Source: Hemileia vastatrix
Taxonomy: Eukaryota > Basidiomycota > Pucciniomycetes > Pucciniales > Zaghouaniaceae
DNA length: 64,000 nt
Direction: 5' to 3'
NCBI GenBank assembly: GCA_030280995.1
Contig: JASXTE010000005.1
Span: forward strand, 19,561,501 to 19,625,500
The notes under the pieces are model-generated. The model did no database searches. It worked only from the letters and a program-made list of their open reading frames with translations, and was not told the origin of the DNA. Positions within the stretch are counted from its first letter, which is position 1, and each line of letters starts with the position of its first letter. Shown here piece by piece: positions 24,111 to 36,259 of the stretch. A program made the translations under genes and the position numbers.

Positions 24111-27100
24111 TATTCAAGTTTAATATTTGAATATTAAGGTATGCTAAGTGATGTTGTTCAACCTTTTTTCAAACCTGAGATTAAATGATGTTCAATGTGG
24201 TCCCTAAGCTCTGCTCAAGGAGGGATTGTTCTGGATTCAATCTGTGACAGTTTAATTTTTCAATGTTTTTTCATCAGATTTAAAAACATATTTCTGACAG
24301 TTTCAGGATGGTTTCTCAACAGTTTCCTGATAAATTCCTGATAGTTTCAAATAGAGGGAACTGCTAGCAGTTCACCCCCAGATTTCCTGTGGTGTATTGT
24401 ATCAAAAATATTATATATAATTGGGGGATATGAAGGAACTCAGTAGTAATACCCCTGTTCAAACCTTGTTTAAGCCCAGATTGAAAATTATTGAAAGATG
24501 GTTGGAAAAAAATTTTGTATTGGTGTTTCTTCATGTACCAACAGGTTCAAACTTAGTTCAATAAGTAGATCAATTAATTGTATAAAAAGTGCTCAGTGAG
24601 GGAATTTTCTAGAAGGTCCACCCTAAAATTTCTCCCAGTGTACTGAGTATTTTTATTTGAATTAAGTTGAATTAAAGATTGATAATTTAAGCATAAAAAC
24701 TTGTTGATTTTAGCCAAATAAGGCGAAAAACATTGAAGAATAGGGTTAAATTTAATAATTTTCAAAAAATTAATCATCAAAAAATATTTTTTTTTAGTCA
24801 AAATAATTAAAATTTTGCTTAGCTGCCTTCACTGTAACAAGTGTTTCTTTTATCTTGGGATTCAACAATGGCCCATCAATTACAAAAAATTTATGTAAAG
24901 TCTCTTCTACAGCTTAAAGATCTTAAGTGGGTCTTAAGTGAAATTTTTGTTTTGAAACTTTTGCTCAACTGTTGTGTAATTCTTGTGTCCCATGGTGAAA
25001 ATAAATTTTTCATATTGTTTGCCAATTTTTGTGGATTTTCATGGAGAGACTCATTAAAATGAGAAGAAAACTTTAAAATATGTCAATTTTTTTTATTAAA
25101 CATAGAAATTTTTTGATAATTTTTTTAATATAAATATATTTACCCTCCCTTTTCAATTAGGTTGGTTTAATTCCACTACCATCACTAGTTTTGATGTTAA
25201 AAGTTCCAATTTCAAAAGGAATTAAATACCATTAAAAACTACATAAATTTTTTTAATTTTTATGGGATATTGTGATTTTAGAGTTATGAATTATTCATAC
25301 TGTAAAGATTAAGTAATTTGAGTCATGATTTTGAGGTCAACCAAAATACAATAGTTTTTGTCCAAAAAATAGCTCATCAAGTGCAAGAGAATAAGAAAAA
25401 ACAGACAAAGGATAATGAGAAAAAGAATATTGATAAGATTTTGATTTTTTTTAAAAAAAAGATGAAGATGGTGAGAATTCAATAGATTTATCGAAAATAA
25501 TTCTATTTGCATTTTTCTAGGTTATTTAACTCCAGTGAGTAGATATCAACTCATTTGTTTTTGATTTTCAATATCAAAGCTAATTTTTTTTCATTTTTAT
25601 AACTAAACCTCTGGATCTTATAAGCAGAAAGAATATATTTAGTAAGTTAAAAGTTGTATTAATTTAATGAGTTTATTATAATTTAAATTTTTAAAAGTTA
25701 CCTTAAGGGAATGTTGAGAGAAATACATCTCTCAAGTAAGAGAAAAGCAGAGTGATACATTTATTCAAAAAATACAAGTAGAGATGAGGGGGAGAGGGAA
25801 GGATGATTTTAATTTGAGAATCAACTTCAGTAAAATTCCATATTTAAAAAAAATTTAAGTCTCTAACAAGCCTCTTCATAGGAAAGAAGTGAGCTTTTAG
25901 ATTATTTTTCTGAAGAGATCTACCAAAATTTGAAGATTTTGCTTCCTGGTTCCAATGATTATAGAATTAAATAGGGGATCTGATCTAAAATTGGCTCAAT
26001 TTTTAAGATAAGATCCTTTTTAAGAGGAAAGAAAAAATAGGAATTTATAGATCCTTATGGAAATTATGGGATCACCATAGGATCTGGCTATATGAATGAC
26101 ACCATTCCTTGAAATTCACAACAAAAATTTAAAAAATATTTTTAAGCTTTTTCAGCATCTTAATAATTAAAATTTGGAAGGAAAACAAAAATACCCCAAA
26201 TGATTTATGTGTTAAAAAAAAGTTCTTCCTGTGTTTGGAAATCTTATGAATAATCAAGAACCAGATGAATTGGTGTTTTCTGAAAGTCTTAAGCTTAAAA
26301 ATATCACAAGGACTTTTAGGGTATTTTTTGGAGGTGGTAATATAGTAAACAAAAATAGAACTAGGAATAATACATTTGATCACCTAATTATAAACAAGAG
26401 TAATTACTTTAATATATTTTCAGAATAAATAAAAATCTGTACTTTAAGATTGTTTATGACATATTTTCTAAAAATAAAACTTAGCAAAAAATAACAAAAT
26501 TACATGTAGTAATTTTCAGTTCCCAGAAATAATTTATTGTCATTCTATTTTTTCTTTTAATACTCTTCCAAAAATCATTTTATGTTATTTTGATTTGATT
26601 TCATGACTTTTGAAGATCTTCAGACTCATAATATGATTCAAAAAAACGTTAAATAGTTTCAATTTAATTTCATGACTAATGGAGGCCCACAGATTAATAA
26701 TTTTATGTCATAAAAAAAGATGAAGAGTTTTCTAATCATTTAAAAAATTTTATCACATCTATTTTTGAGATAGAAAAGTAAAAACAATAGGGATATGAAA
26801 AGATCATGAGAAGACAGACAGACAAAAATAAAATGGAATCGAAGGAGAACCAGTAAGGAATTACAAAAGTTGATATTCAAAACAAATAAAAGAGTTTACT
26901 TTCAGTAGCCCAGTTATTGCAATATTCAATAATATTGTGTGAGTTTTCCATAATATTTGCACTTTTTGTGATATATTTTTGTTCAACTTGATGCCAAAAT
27001 GAAGAGGATTGATAATATGAAAGCTTCAGAATGATAGAACCAGTACCTTTTTTGAGTCTTGCCTGACTGTTTATGTCTATATGGTTGAGAATTTTCATTT

Positions 27101-29059
27101 TATACACTTAGATGGGACCATATGTGAGGCATATTATTGGAAAAAAAAAGTTTTATTTCATGAGACTGTAATTGTTCCAATTCTTCATAAATTATTTTAA
27201 AACACATACATTATAAAAGATACTGAGTCAAGGATTCAAATATAGATAACATTAGGTGGTTGTCTGAAAGAATGTTGAAAAGTGATAGAAGGAAAAATAT
27301 TATGCATATAAATGACAAATTTATATTTATGGGCACTTTTTATATAAATCCAATTTTATTGAGAAATTATTCTTCAAATTAACCAAAAAGAACCCCTTTT
27401 TATGCCTTCTACATGCACATATACTAATACACAATGTAAAGTTGAGTCATAATAGAAAAAACAAAAACAAGGGAAAAGGAGAAAAAACAACAAAAGAAAA
27501 TGAGTAGATAAGCAATGTCAAGGCTTTATTCTATTACTGAGAAAAATCTTTAATATTGGCTATCAAATTTAAGAATTTTTGTAAAATCTTTTGTCAGATT
27601 TTTAAGGAATTTTTGACCAAAAATATGACATGGAACTTCAAGAAACTATGGTATTTACAATCACCACCCCCCATTAAATCTCCCTTTTAATCATTAAAAG
27701 AAGCCTTATTTTTCCAATTTATTACCAATATTTTGTCAGATTATCACTGTTGGAACTGAAAAAAAAAAATCATTGTTTATTTTATTCATAAATTCAGGAT
27801 AAAGAAAAGCAAAATCAGTGATATGGTTTGCAACTTATTTAAACCAACATGCATTTTTTTATATGGATTTCATGGTTTCAAAATATCTATATAATAGGTG
27901 GTTTCATTTCTGAAAAAAATGCAATTATCTAAGTGAAATATTTCTGTGAAAATTACTTGTTGTATTTTCCTAGTTTTATCTTTCACCTTAGTCATATTTA
28001 TACTCATAATAATTGGTAATTACATCATATATCTAATACCACCTACCAATAGAAATGAAGTACTTCTAAAATAACACAATTTATACTTAATAATTTTGAA
28101 GAATCATGTTTCTCTTTTCTCCTGAATACATTATACATATCTGAAATTAGTTAAAATCATCTCAGTACTTGCTTAATTATACCAGAAGATAGAGCTGGTT
28201 TCACTTGAAGATAAATAGAAGAACTTTCCTACTATTTTCCGCATTTGGACAAATAAATCTGCAGTTACAAATACTTTTACTGTTTTTATTGTCTTATCTC
28301 ATAATTCATCATTTTCATTATATCTCTACATCTACTTTAGGTACAAATTACTTTTTTTCCCATGAGCTCACCACATCTGCTTACTTAGCATTTTACACTT
28401 TTCCTAAAAGGCACCTATCTTTTCTATATCCTAAACTCCATAAATATTTTTCTGAATATATACTTTATTGAAATTATTATTCAACCAAATACATCTTCAT
28501 ATAACTATTACTTGTTGTTCCATTGAGCTCACTACATCTTCTTGGGATGTTACACCATGCCTAAAAGGTTTAGCTTTTCTGAAAATTTCCAAAATACACC
28601 AGCGCTGACACTAGTGCATTTCAAAACTAATATAATTCACTTCATTCACTCAAATATGCACTTTCCCAACCAAAGGTTTAGTGTTCATAATGAACTAACT
28701 CACTAGAGAATTTTTTCGCATCCCACTGGCATATCTTCCCTATCACTTACTCATCTGTTAATTTTTTAATTATTCTTATATTTTAAGTATTAATAGCTCA
28801 TTAGTTTTGAAATAATCATATTTATCTTTATATATCAACAAAAAATGAATTAAGCCAAACGTTTACATAAAAAATGAAAATTTTTAATTAAGAACACATG
28901 TTAAATCATAATGGATATAACTTTGTCAATTTTACTTCAATTTTAAGTATGAATAGCTTATTATATTTTTCATCATTCTAATCTTCTTATATCTTAAAAA
29001 GTTATTTTAACTAAACATTTGAGTGAGATATGACAATTATTTGTGGAAGCTACTTATTA
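24111..29059. other. AT-rich intergenic DNA, no gene supported
   Basis: Only short frames under 90 codons, with composition typical of chance. Notable bits are a perfect 16-bp palindrome at 24358-24373, a weak internal duplication at about 28360-28430 and 28525-28590 (both with GAGCTCAC(C/T)ACATCT), and at about 28610-28690 a diverged piece of the Harbinger-like terminal region (ACACTAGTG...CACTCAAATATGCAC). Confidence 0.6.
24358..24373. repeat. Perfect 16-bp palindrome GAACTGCTAGCAGTTC
   Basis: Self-complementary over all 16 bases. A related hairpin, GGAGAACT-TCTAGC-AGTTCTCC, occurs at 30692-30713. They may be remnants of one repeat family; function unknown. Confidence 0.7.
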
Positions 29060-29090
29060 GAGGGTGTAAGTTCTGGAAAATCTGCACTTA
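29060..29090 (+). repeat. Terminal repeat of Harbinger-like copy 1 (left end)
   Basis: TTA followed by GAGGGTGTAAGTTCTGG, matching the left end of the larger element at 32845 (GGGGGTGTCAGTTCTGG). Both are followed by a GCACTTA subterminal word. I could not find the right end. Confidence 0.6.
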
Positions 29091-29361
29091 CAAATACACA
29101 CTTAATTCTGAGAAAATCTGCACTTATCTAAGTGTGGATTACCATAACACATTAGCCCCAACACTAGTGAATTTAAAAAGTGAAATAAGTCACTTATTTC
29201 ACTCAATATGCACCTTCTCAACCAAAAGTGCTGGTTTCACTATCAAGTCCCATTTCACTGATTTTTAAGCAAAATTAAAATCATATGCAGCACTCCACAG
29301 CATAACACTTTATAGCTAAAAACATTTTAGATCATTTAAATTTCTATACCATATAAGACTC

Positions 29362-30534
29362 ATGCATTCCTCATTCTCAAATCATGATAAAATAAATCAA
29401 GCAATGACTTTAATAGCTCTTGATCAGTTCTTGAACACTGATTGTGATTCTGATTCTGATCTTGAAGAAGATTTAGTTTTTTTATCAACAATGGCCAGGA
29501 AATTTTAACTTCTTCCAAGAGAGTTCCAAGTACTTCATACACCCAAGTACACAATCCAAACACTCCTAAACTTATCTGCACCCAGTTTTGGACAGCTATT
29601 CTGAACATCTCAGGAATTTTCCCTTAAAAATGCTTGAGTTTACTCAGGATTATCCCATGTTTCACAATAATTCTCAAAAAAATTAACATAATCCTTCAAT
29701 TTAATTGGCCATCAAAGCAATTCATTTGACTTCCAATGGTAATTGAGCTGCCATGAAATTTTTGGAAAATTTCTTTGATTTAGGGTATAGTTCTTTTAAA
29801 ACTTATACAAAATGATGCATCACTGCTATAAACTCCTTAGAATCTCAACTTCTGACCCTTCAAAAAAAAAGAAGAGTTACTTTAATCATCTCAGGTTATT
29901 CAAGAAGAGGGTTTCCCAGGATATATTAGTTTTTTTGATGGTAATACCATTCTTTTGAGTCAAACAACTGCTCAAGGTGGAAAAAATTACTTTGACTTTA
30001 AAATAGAGTAGTTTAATTCTAATTCCACTCTTTCTTTTTCTTTCATACTAACACAAGAAACTATATCTTCTCTATAGATATTCAATTTCTGCTTAGCTGA
30101 TATTTGACATCAACAAAAAAATTATATCATTCTTTACTGACTATCCTTGGTCATTTAATGATTCCTAGGTCTTGAAAAGAATGTAAATTTTAAAAGAACC
30201 TGAAAAATTCTTTGATGAAGATCAGTATCTTATGGCAGATTCTGCTTATGTGAATGGAAAGTATGTACTTCCTGATTTTTGGGGAACAGCTCCAGAAGAC
30301 AGAAAAATATACAAGCTCAACAATCATTTGGAAAATTTAAGAGTCCATATTGAAAATTCTATTGGAATCTTGAAAGTTTGTTTTTCTAGTCTAAGGGAAT
30401 TTAGAAATCCTCTTGTAAATAAATCTAAAATTGAGGCAGTGGTCAACTAGACACTTTGTTGCACTATCTATCATAACCTACTTTCTTACCTCAAAGATTA
30501 ATGGCTAGATTTGTATGAAGATGAAGAAGTTTAA
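29362..30534 (+). pseudogene. PIF/Harbinger-like transposase, decayed copy 1
   Basis: From ATG 29362 the start reads MHSSFSNHDK and parallels copy 2 at 33133. A diverged first-Asp block reads FFDGNTI near 29935. After a probable intron, DINKKIISFFTDYPW near 30100-30150 is the second-Asp region. The best preserved part, 30232-30450, reads ADSAYVNGKYVLPDFWG and VHIENSIGILK, the third-acidic-residue region of DDE_4-type transposases, followed by a C-terminal stretch ending YEDEEV at 30534. Several stops and frame changes make it inactive. Assignment rests on the order of these blocks and agreement between the two copies. Confidence 0.75.
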
Positions 30535-32844
30535 ACATCTCCCACTATATCCAACACTTCTATTTATCAAACCCCTGGAATAAGGAAAATATTCTTCCGA
30601 TAATACTAGAATATTGGGAGATTTAGTTTTAATTTAATCTTAAATTATTTATAAAATCTTTTTTATCTACTATCACCATGGGAAATTTGGGGGAGAACTT
30701 CTAGCAGTTCTCCCTCTTTGAGCTCCATGGTGACCTTATTTTATGCCATATATTGGACCCACAATAAGTACCACGTTGAGAAAAAACTATAATCACATTA
30801 AGTCTGAGATTTGCCCTAGATTGAAGCCCAGTGTGTCCTACATTGAGCACAAGTTGATCCAACAAAACCCTTATTTGATCCCTCATTGAGCACAGATTTG
30901 TCTAACATATACATAATGTATGGGTACTCAATATGAATTATTCATGCATAGTAAACATTCAAAATTCATACATATTCAGTATCTTCAATGCATGCATATT
31001 TTGTGTACATTATTCATGCATTATGAATAAAGCATAAGCATGCATATTGAATATTTTATATTACATATTACATATTACATAGCACATAGTAAATATTGCA
31101 TATTGCATATTCTATGTAGCAAAATATATAATGAATACTGAATATTGCATACAGCATATTATATTTTTCATATAACACAATGCATATTACTTTTTTCAAA
31201 ATGCATAATACATAATGAATAATACATGATGCATATTATATTTTGCAAGTTAAATATTGCATATTTCATGCTGCATATTGTATATTGCATATTTAATATT
31301 GCAAATAGATGAATAATGAATATGCTACATGAAATCTTCATCCATATGTAATCTTAAATTTGACCTAATATCAAAAAAAGTAAAAAATAAATCATGTGAA
31401 CTTTGATTTTGAGAACAGATAAGAGAAATTATGATTTTCATTTTTATAAAGTAGCTTTAGCTTTTGTTATATAATTAGAAAATATGAAATGAAGAAATTT
31501 ATTGAAAAAAACCATATCTTTGGTTAGAAATTCTTCATAATGTTGAAAAAAAGAAATTTCAACTATAAGCATTATCTATGTAACTTGACATATGGTTGAC
31601 TTAATGTAAAATATTATTATCCTTAGCATTTTACTTAATTATTCTCCATCTAACTTTTACTTTCAGAAAAAACTTTATGAGGAAAAAAATGTGAGAGAGA
31701 TATGTATATTTTATCATGTCCAAATGCCTCAAATTCAATGTGCAGAATTATGTTGAATATTCATTTGTTGTATTCAATTCTAGTTTTGGGGGTTGAGTGC
31801 AAAATGGGATTCCCAACTGGTATGCAAAAAATTTCGAATGCAATATTAAAATGAATATTGTATATCTAACAGTTGCATTCTAAACAATGAAATTTCACTG
31901 ATAGATTTGCATACTCAACTAGTAGTATGGGTAATGGAAGCAGTGGTCAAGCAACAACACCAAAAAAATTTGCACTAATTTTTGAACAGAGGGTATTATA
32001 AGTGCAGAATTATTGAGGGTTCCAATAATCTATTGTTATTTATTAATTTTATAGAATAATTTTTGTTATTAAAAGTTACTTTTGGGTGGAGTGTATGCAA
32101 TCTAGATGTGCCAGAGTCTATTCTCAATAATAGTGTTACTCTTTAAAATTATAGAATATTTTTGTATATAAAGATTTGATTATGGTGAGATTTGATGTTA
32201 GCTCTATTTATGACCATTGATGTAAAAAAATAGCGGATTAAATCTAATTTTAGACAGGAAAAAATGTAATGATGGTAGTAAATTACTTTTATTATAAGGG
32301 AAGGTTGGATTAATTTTTGTATTTCCTTATGACTGAAAATTGTCATTCACAGATTTTCCAGTCACTAAATAATTAAATAATATTGATTTTGATAATATTT
32401 ATGACTGGTACTCTAAAGCCAATTTTGACTAGTAGATTTTCTTGTCAATAAAAACATTTTATATATTTTTTAATCTTGTAATGATTGTTTAACCAATGGT
32501 CTGAAAACTGGTAAAGGATAAGTTGGCGGGTCTTCTAGAATAAAGAAGAGAGACACCAAATAGGTAGAGGAAGGGAAGGAAGAAAGGAGGAAGATAAGAA
32601 GAAACCAAGGAACTAACTATAACTTATCAAGAAGATAAGAGGTCAAAAATAAACTATTGGATGTAACAGGTTAAATTGAATCAATTAAGTATTTTTATTT
32701 ACCTCTACTATATCTAAAAATAATAAAACAATGAACTGCTCTTGAAGCAACCTTTTTTATAGTTTGGTCTCTCAATTTATGTAATTGAAATGCAGTAATA
32801 AAATTGATAGAGAACTACTAGTGAATTTATCAAAATTGTTATTA
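30535..32844. other. AT-rich DNA with a second TGCATATT-like tract, no gene supported
   Basis: 30692-30713 is the hairpin related to 24358. 30930-31330 is rich in GCATATT, ACATATT and TGCATG words, like 23700-24100. The remainder to 32844 is AT-rich with a short purine-rich run at about 32540-32600. Nothing coding is convincing. Confidence 0.6.
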
Positions 32845-34035
32845 GGGGGTGTCAGTTCTGGAAAATCAGCACTTAAAATTGACCAAATCCTCACTTATTT
32901 AACTGAAGATTTCTGAAAAAAACTAGCCCCAACACTGGTGGATTTCAAAATGAAATAAGACACTTATTTCACTCAAATTCACACTTTCTTAACCAAACGT
33001 GCTGATTTTAAAATAATTTTCCATTTCACTGATTATTCAGCATCATCCTATTCATACACAGCACTCTGCAGCATAACACTTCATAACTAAAAACACTCTA
33101 CATCATTTTCATTTTTATACCATATAAGAGTCATGTCTTCCTCACCCTCAAATTGTGAGAAGCTACATCAAGCAATGACTTTCATAGTTCTTGATCTACT
33201 CTTTTACTATGATTGCAATTCTTATTCCAATATTGAACAAGATTTTCTTTTTTTATCAAAAATTTCAAGAAAACATTACCATATTCCAGAAAGCCTCAAG
33301 TACTTCATACCCCCAAGTACACCATTCAAACCCTTCTTAATCTATCTGTACCCAGTTTTAGACAGTTGTTAAGGAATTCCCAGGAATTTTTCTTAAAATT
33401 TCTTGAGCTTTTTCAGGAACACCCCATCTTTCACAATAATTCTCAAAAAACACAACATGATCCTTCAATTTAAGTTGCCATCACACTATGCCATTTGGGT
33501 TCCAATGGTAATGGATCTTCCTTGAAATGTTTGGAAAATATCTTTAACTTAGGGTATGGCTCTGTTAACACTTATACAAAATGATTCATCACTGCTATAA
33601 ACTCCTTGGAATCTAAAATTCTGACCTGGCCAGCTAAAGAAGAGCAACTTGAATCATCTCAGGTTATGCAAGCCAAGGGATTCCCAGGATGTATTTGGTT
33701 TGTTGATGGTACTACTATTCCTTTTATTCAGAATCCTGCTCAAGATGGAAACAATTACTTTGACTTTAAAAAGAGGTGGCTTGTTTCTAATTCCTTTTTT
33801 TCTTTTTTATTTCATAGTAACACAAGCAACTATATCTTCTCTATAGATATTAAATTTCCATTCAGCTGATATGTGATGTGAAAAAAAATTATATCTTTCT
33901 TTTCTGGATATCCTGGATCATGTCATGACTCCTATGTCTTTCAAAGAATAAAAAATTTCAAAAGAACCTGAAATATTCTTTGATGAAGATCAGTATCTTC
34001 TTGCAGATTCTTCTTATGTGACTGGAAAGTATGTA

Positions 34036-34760
34036 CAGTGGCCGGTAACAAGTCTGAAACCAGTATTTTTTTAAAACCACTCACTCAATAAATATCAGAA
34101 ATTTCTTTTGCTTTGTATTCTGGTTTAAAAGAATGTTTCAAATTGATCCAACATATTATAAACACAGAAAAGCAATTGTAACAGAAAAAAAATTGAAATC
34201 CAAAAAACAAATTTTTCAGCTACAAGTAACAATTTTTTTACCCAGATGAAATATGTACCATTAGATAGCTGAGACATTATATAATGTCTCCCTAAAAGGA
34301 ATTTGAAAAAAAAATTAAAAAATAGTCCCCCTCCTCCACCCCTGCTACAAGTTATCAACAAGTTGATCTGCCATTGCTATCAATAACCATTTTTATCCTT
34401 GAGGGAATCGACACAATTAGGTTTTCCAATTCAGAGGCTGGCTGGTCATTCAAAGCCTGTAGCAATGCTTCTTACATCTTTTTGAGATTTTGAAGTTGAT
34501 ATTTTTCTTGCACGTCACACTTGAGGCTTTTCCAAACATCTTCATTACATCTATGTAGCAAGTGAAAGTTAATATGATTAATAATAATAGAAATAAGTAC
34601 AGAAGACTTCAAAAGGTGAAAAGATACTTTACCATGAGAAAAAAATGAGATTGTTGATGAAGGGAGATGGTGCTGGTGGTATGAATCAGAGCCTGGAGGG
34701 TGCCAGTGATATGCAAATTTACAAAATGAAATTTGGTTGCAGACTTGCTACAGGCCACTG
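34036..34760 (-). mobile_element. Tc1/mariner-type relic, 725 bp
   Basis: Inverted ends: the left reads CAGTGGCCGGTAACAAGTCT and the right, reversed, CAGTGGCCTGTAGCAAGTCT. It is flanked by TA on both sides (34034-34035 and 34761-34762), the Tc1/mariner signature. Removing it rejoins the Harbinger-like transposase sentence GKYV-LPAFWG. It is far shorter than an autonomous element. Confidence 0.8.
34351..34548 (-). pseudogene. Tc1/mariner transposase C-terminal remnant
   Basis: On the minus strand, DVWKSLKCDVQEKYQLQ is followed after one stop by EALLQALNDQ and then LIVSIPSRIKMVIDSNG. This resembles the end of Tc1-type transposases, where a 'LI-SMPRR--VI---G' block closes the catalytic domain. 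It has one internal stop and no start, and the rest of the transposase is gone. Its strand and place inside CAGTGG-ended DNA with TA flanks agree with the call. Confidence 0.6.
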
Positions 34761-34860
34761 TACTTCCTGCTTTTTGGGGAGCAGAATCTGAAGACAGTCA
34801 AAATTCCAATTTCAACAATCATTTGAAAAAGTCAAGAGTCTGTATTGAACATTTTACTAT

Positions 34861-35206
34861 CTGATCTCATTACAACACTATATAAAATGGCTTTGGCTTT
34901 CTTAACAATAATGAAGAAGAATTTTCTTGGTGGTATCATTATAGGTTTTGGATGTAGACCTGCATTTATTTAAGGTTATTCTCTTGGTAAGTATAATAAT
35001 TCTTATTGGTTCATTCTTAATATAGCTCACTCATTTTAGTCTTATAGGCATCTTTTTTTTGCTGAGAAATTTATCTAAAGCAGAAATAGATAATTATTTT
35101 TGAAAATGGGACTCTTTACCTTCTTTAATTCTTTAATTGCTCTTTGACTTAATAAAGTCTGTAATAAAGCTTTTCAAAAAAACATGAACTTGCAACCCAA
35201 GTTTGA
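34861..35206. other. Spacer between transposase remnant and dioxygenase-like fragment
   Basis: AT-rich. Homology to Harbinger-like copy 1 has ended here. No open frame, but it may hold decayed upstream exons of the next feature. Confidence 0.45.
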
Positions 35207-35611
35207 ATTTCAAATTGGTGTGACTCCAAGCAGGAAGAAATTATAAATGAGTATCTATTGTTTTCAAATGTTATAATTACCCATTTTGGATTTCATAAAA
35301 AAGTACATACTGATTTGAATGATGCAAACTGTCTTACTTTGGGGATTTTCTATTTTATCATTCCTATTACTGGACAACCTATTCCTTCACTTTTTAAAAC
35401 CAAAGGACACAGTTTATATTTTCCTGATCATAGGTGTATAATTGATTTTGGATTAGGAAATGGAATCATCAAATCAATTCAGAACTCTTTTCACAATAAT
35501 CACCAAACAACAAAAGCTCCTCCAGGTTTGGAATCTTGTTATGAAATTACTCATTTTGGCTGCTCCTTCCAAATAAGTCAAAAGCTAATTCAAAGGATAA
35601 ATAAGGTATAA
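35207..35611 (+). pseudogene. Fragment resembling a Tet/JBP-like 2OG-Fe(II) dioxygenase
   Basis: After a TGA near 35200 the frame is open to the stop at 35609-35611, about 134 residues, with no ATG near its beginning, so it is a C-terminal part or internal exon. It reads NVIITHFGFHKKVHTDLNDA, giving an H-x-D pair typical of Fe(II)-binding double-stranded beta-helix enzymes. Then come a 'GIF-F-IPITGQPIP' block, LYFPDHRCIIDFG, NGIIKSI, a histidine in HNNHQTTKAPP that could be the distal ligand, and THFGCSFQISQKL. From memory this order matches the Tet-like 2OG-Fe(II) proteins abundant in basidiomycetes and often tied to transposons. Such enzymes oxidise 5-methylcytosine in DNA. No profile search was possible; identity is probable, activity unlikely. 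Confidence 0.5.
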
Positions 35612-36259
35612 AAATAAGGTAAAAGTAATAAATTAAATAAAACTAAAGGTATATAAAAAAATTGTGGGTATTTGTAAAGTTATTAAATATTTTTTATTCT
35701 TTCATAAATTTTAAATAAATAAATCTGATATTTTAATTTACTAAACTAAAGTGATGATCCAACAACCTTGTGTTGTATAAATGGTAATCATAATAACATT
35801 AAATTGTTTCATGTGTTTTATCTTGCCTATAACTGTGGAAAGTCCCAAATTTATTTTCTTGACTTGGTCCACATTTTGGCAGGAGGAATTGTCATTACTT
35901 TAAAACTAGTGAATTTGATTTATCTTTTTTTCATTTATTCATTTATGGAATTATATCAAATTTTGTTGATTTTCAACCCTTACTTCAATAAAATGCAGGG
36001 GAGGGTATTGCCAAATTTTCAAATCTGACATGAAAAATTGATGACTTATAAAAATGTGGTGATACTGCCCCTTGAATCAATAAAATACAGGGAAGGGTAT
36101 TTCAAAATTTTCAAATCTGACATGGAAAATTTTATAAAAAGATATAGAATTTTGATGAATTTTCTCTATTTAGAAATGCGAATTTGTGGTGATATGATGT
36201 TTTGATAGGATTAAAAGTAAATATCAAAGTCAATCTCAAACCATTAACCAAAAAAACAA
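35612..36259. repeat. Spacer with a 54-bp direct duplication
   Basis: AT-rich. The segment at 35986-36039, starting CAATAAAATGCAGGGGAGGG, is repeated at 36078-36131 with few changes (CAATAAAATACAGGGAAGGG). Both contain TTTTCAAATCTGACATG. Nothing else supported. Confidence 0.65.

Larger units (their letters stand above)
33133..34860 (+). pseudogene. PIF/Harbinger-like transposase, decayed copy 2 (split by a 725-bp insertion)
   Basis: MSSSPSNCEK at 33133 parallels copy 1. The first catalytic block, GCIWFVDGTTIPFIQ at about 33685-33735, is well kept. The segment after FKKRW at about 33780-33850 looks like an intron, and the second block, FSGYPGSCHDS, lies near 33895-33930. ADSSYVTGKYV at about 34003-34035 then runs into the insertion at 34036 and resumes at 34763 as LPAFWGAESED and RVCIEH. 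Homology stops near 34860 and the C-terminus is missing. Frames change repeatedly, so it is inactive. DDE_4-type endonuclease assignment rests on motif order. Confidence 0.8.

Noticed and set aside
24841..25062. Host gene candidates between 24.1 and 28.5 kb
   Set aside because: All frames are short, AT-biased and without motifs, introns or conservation I can recognise.
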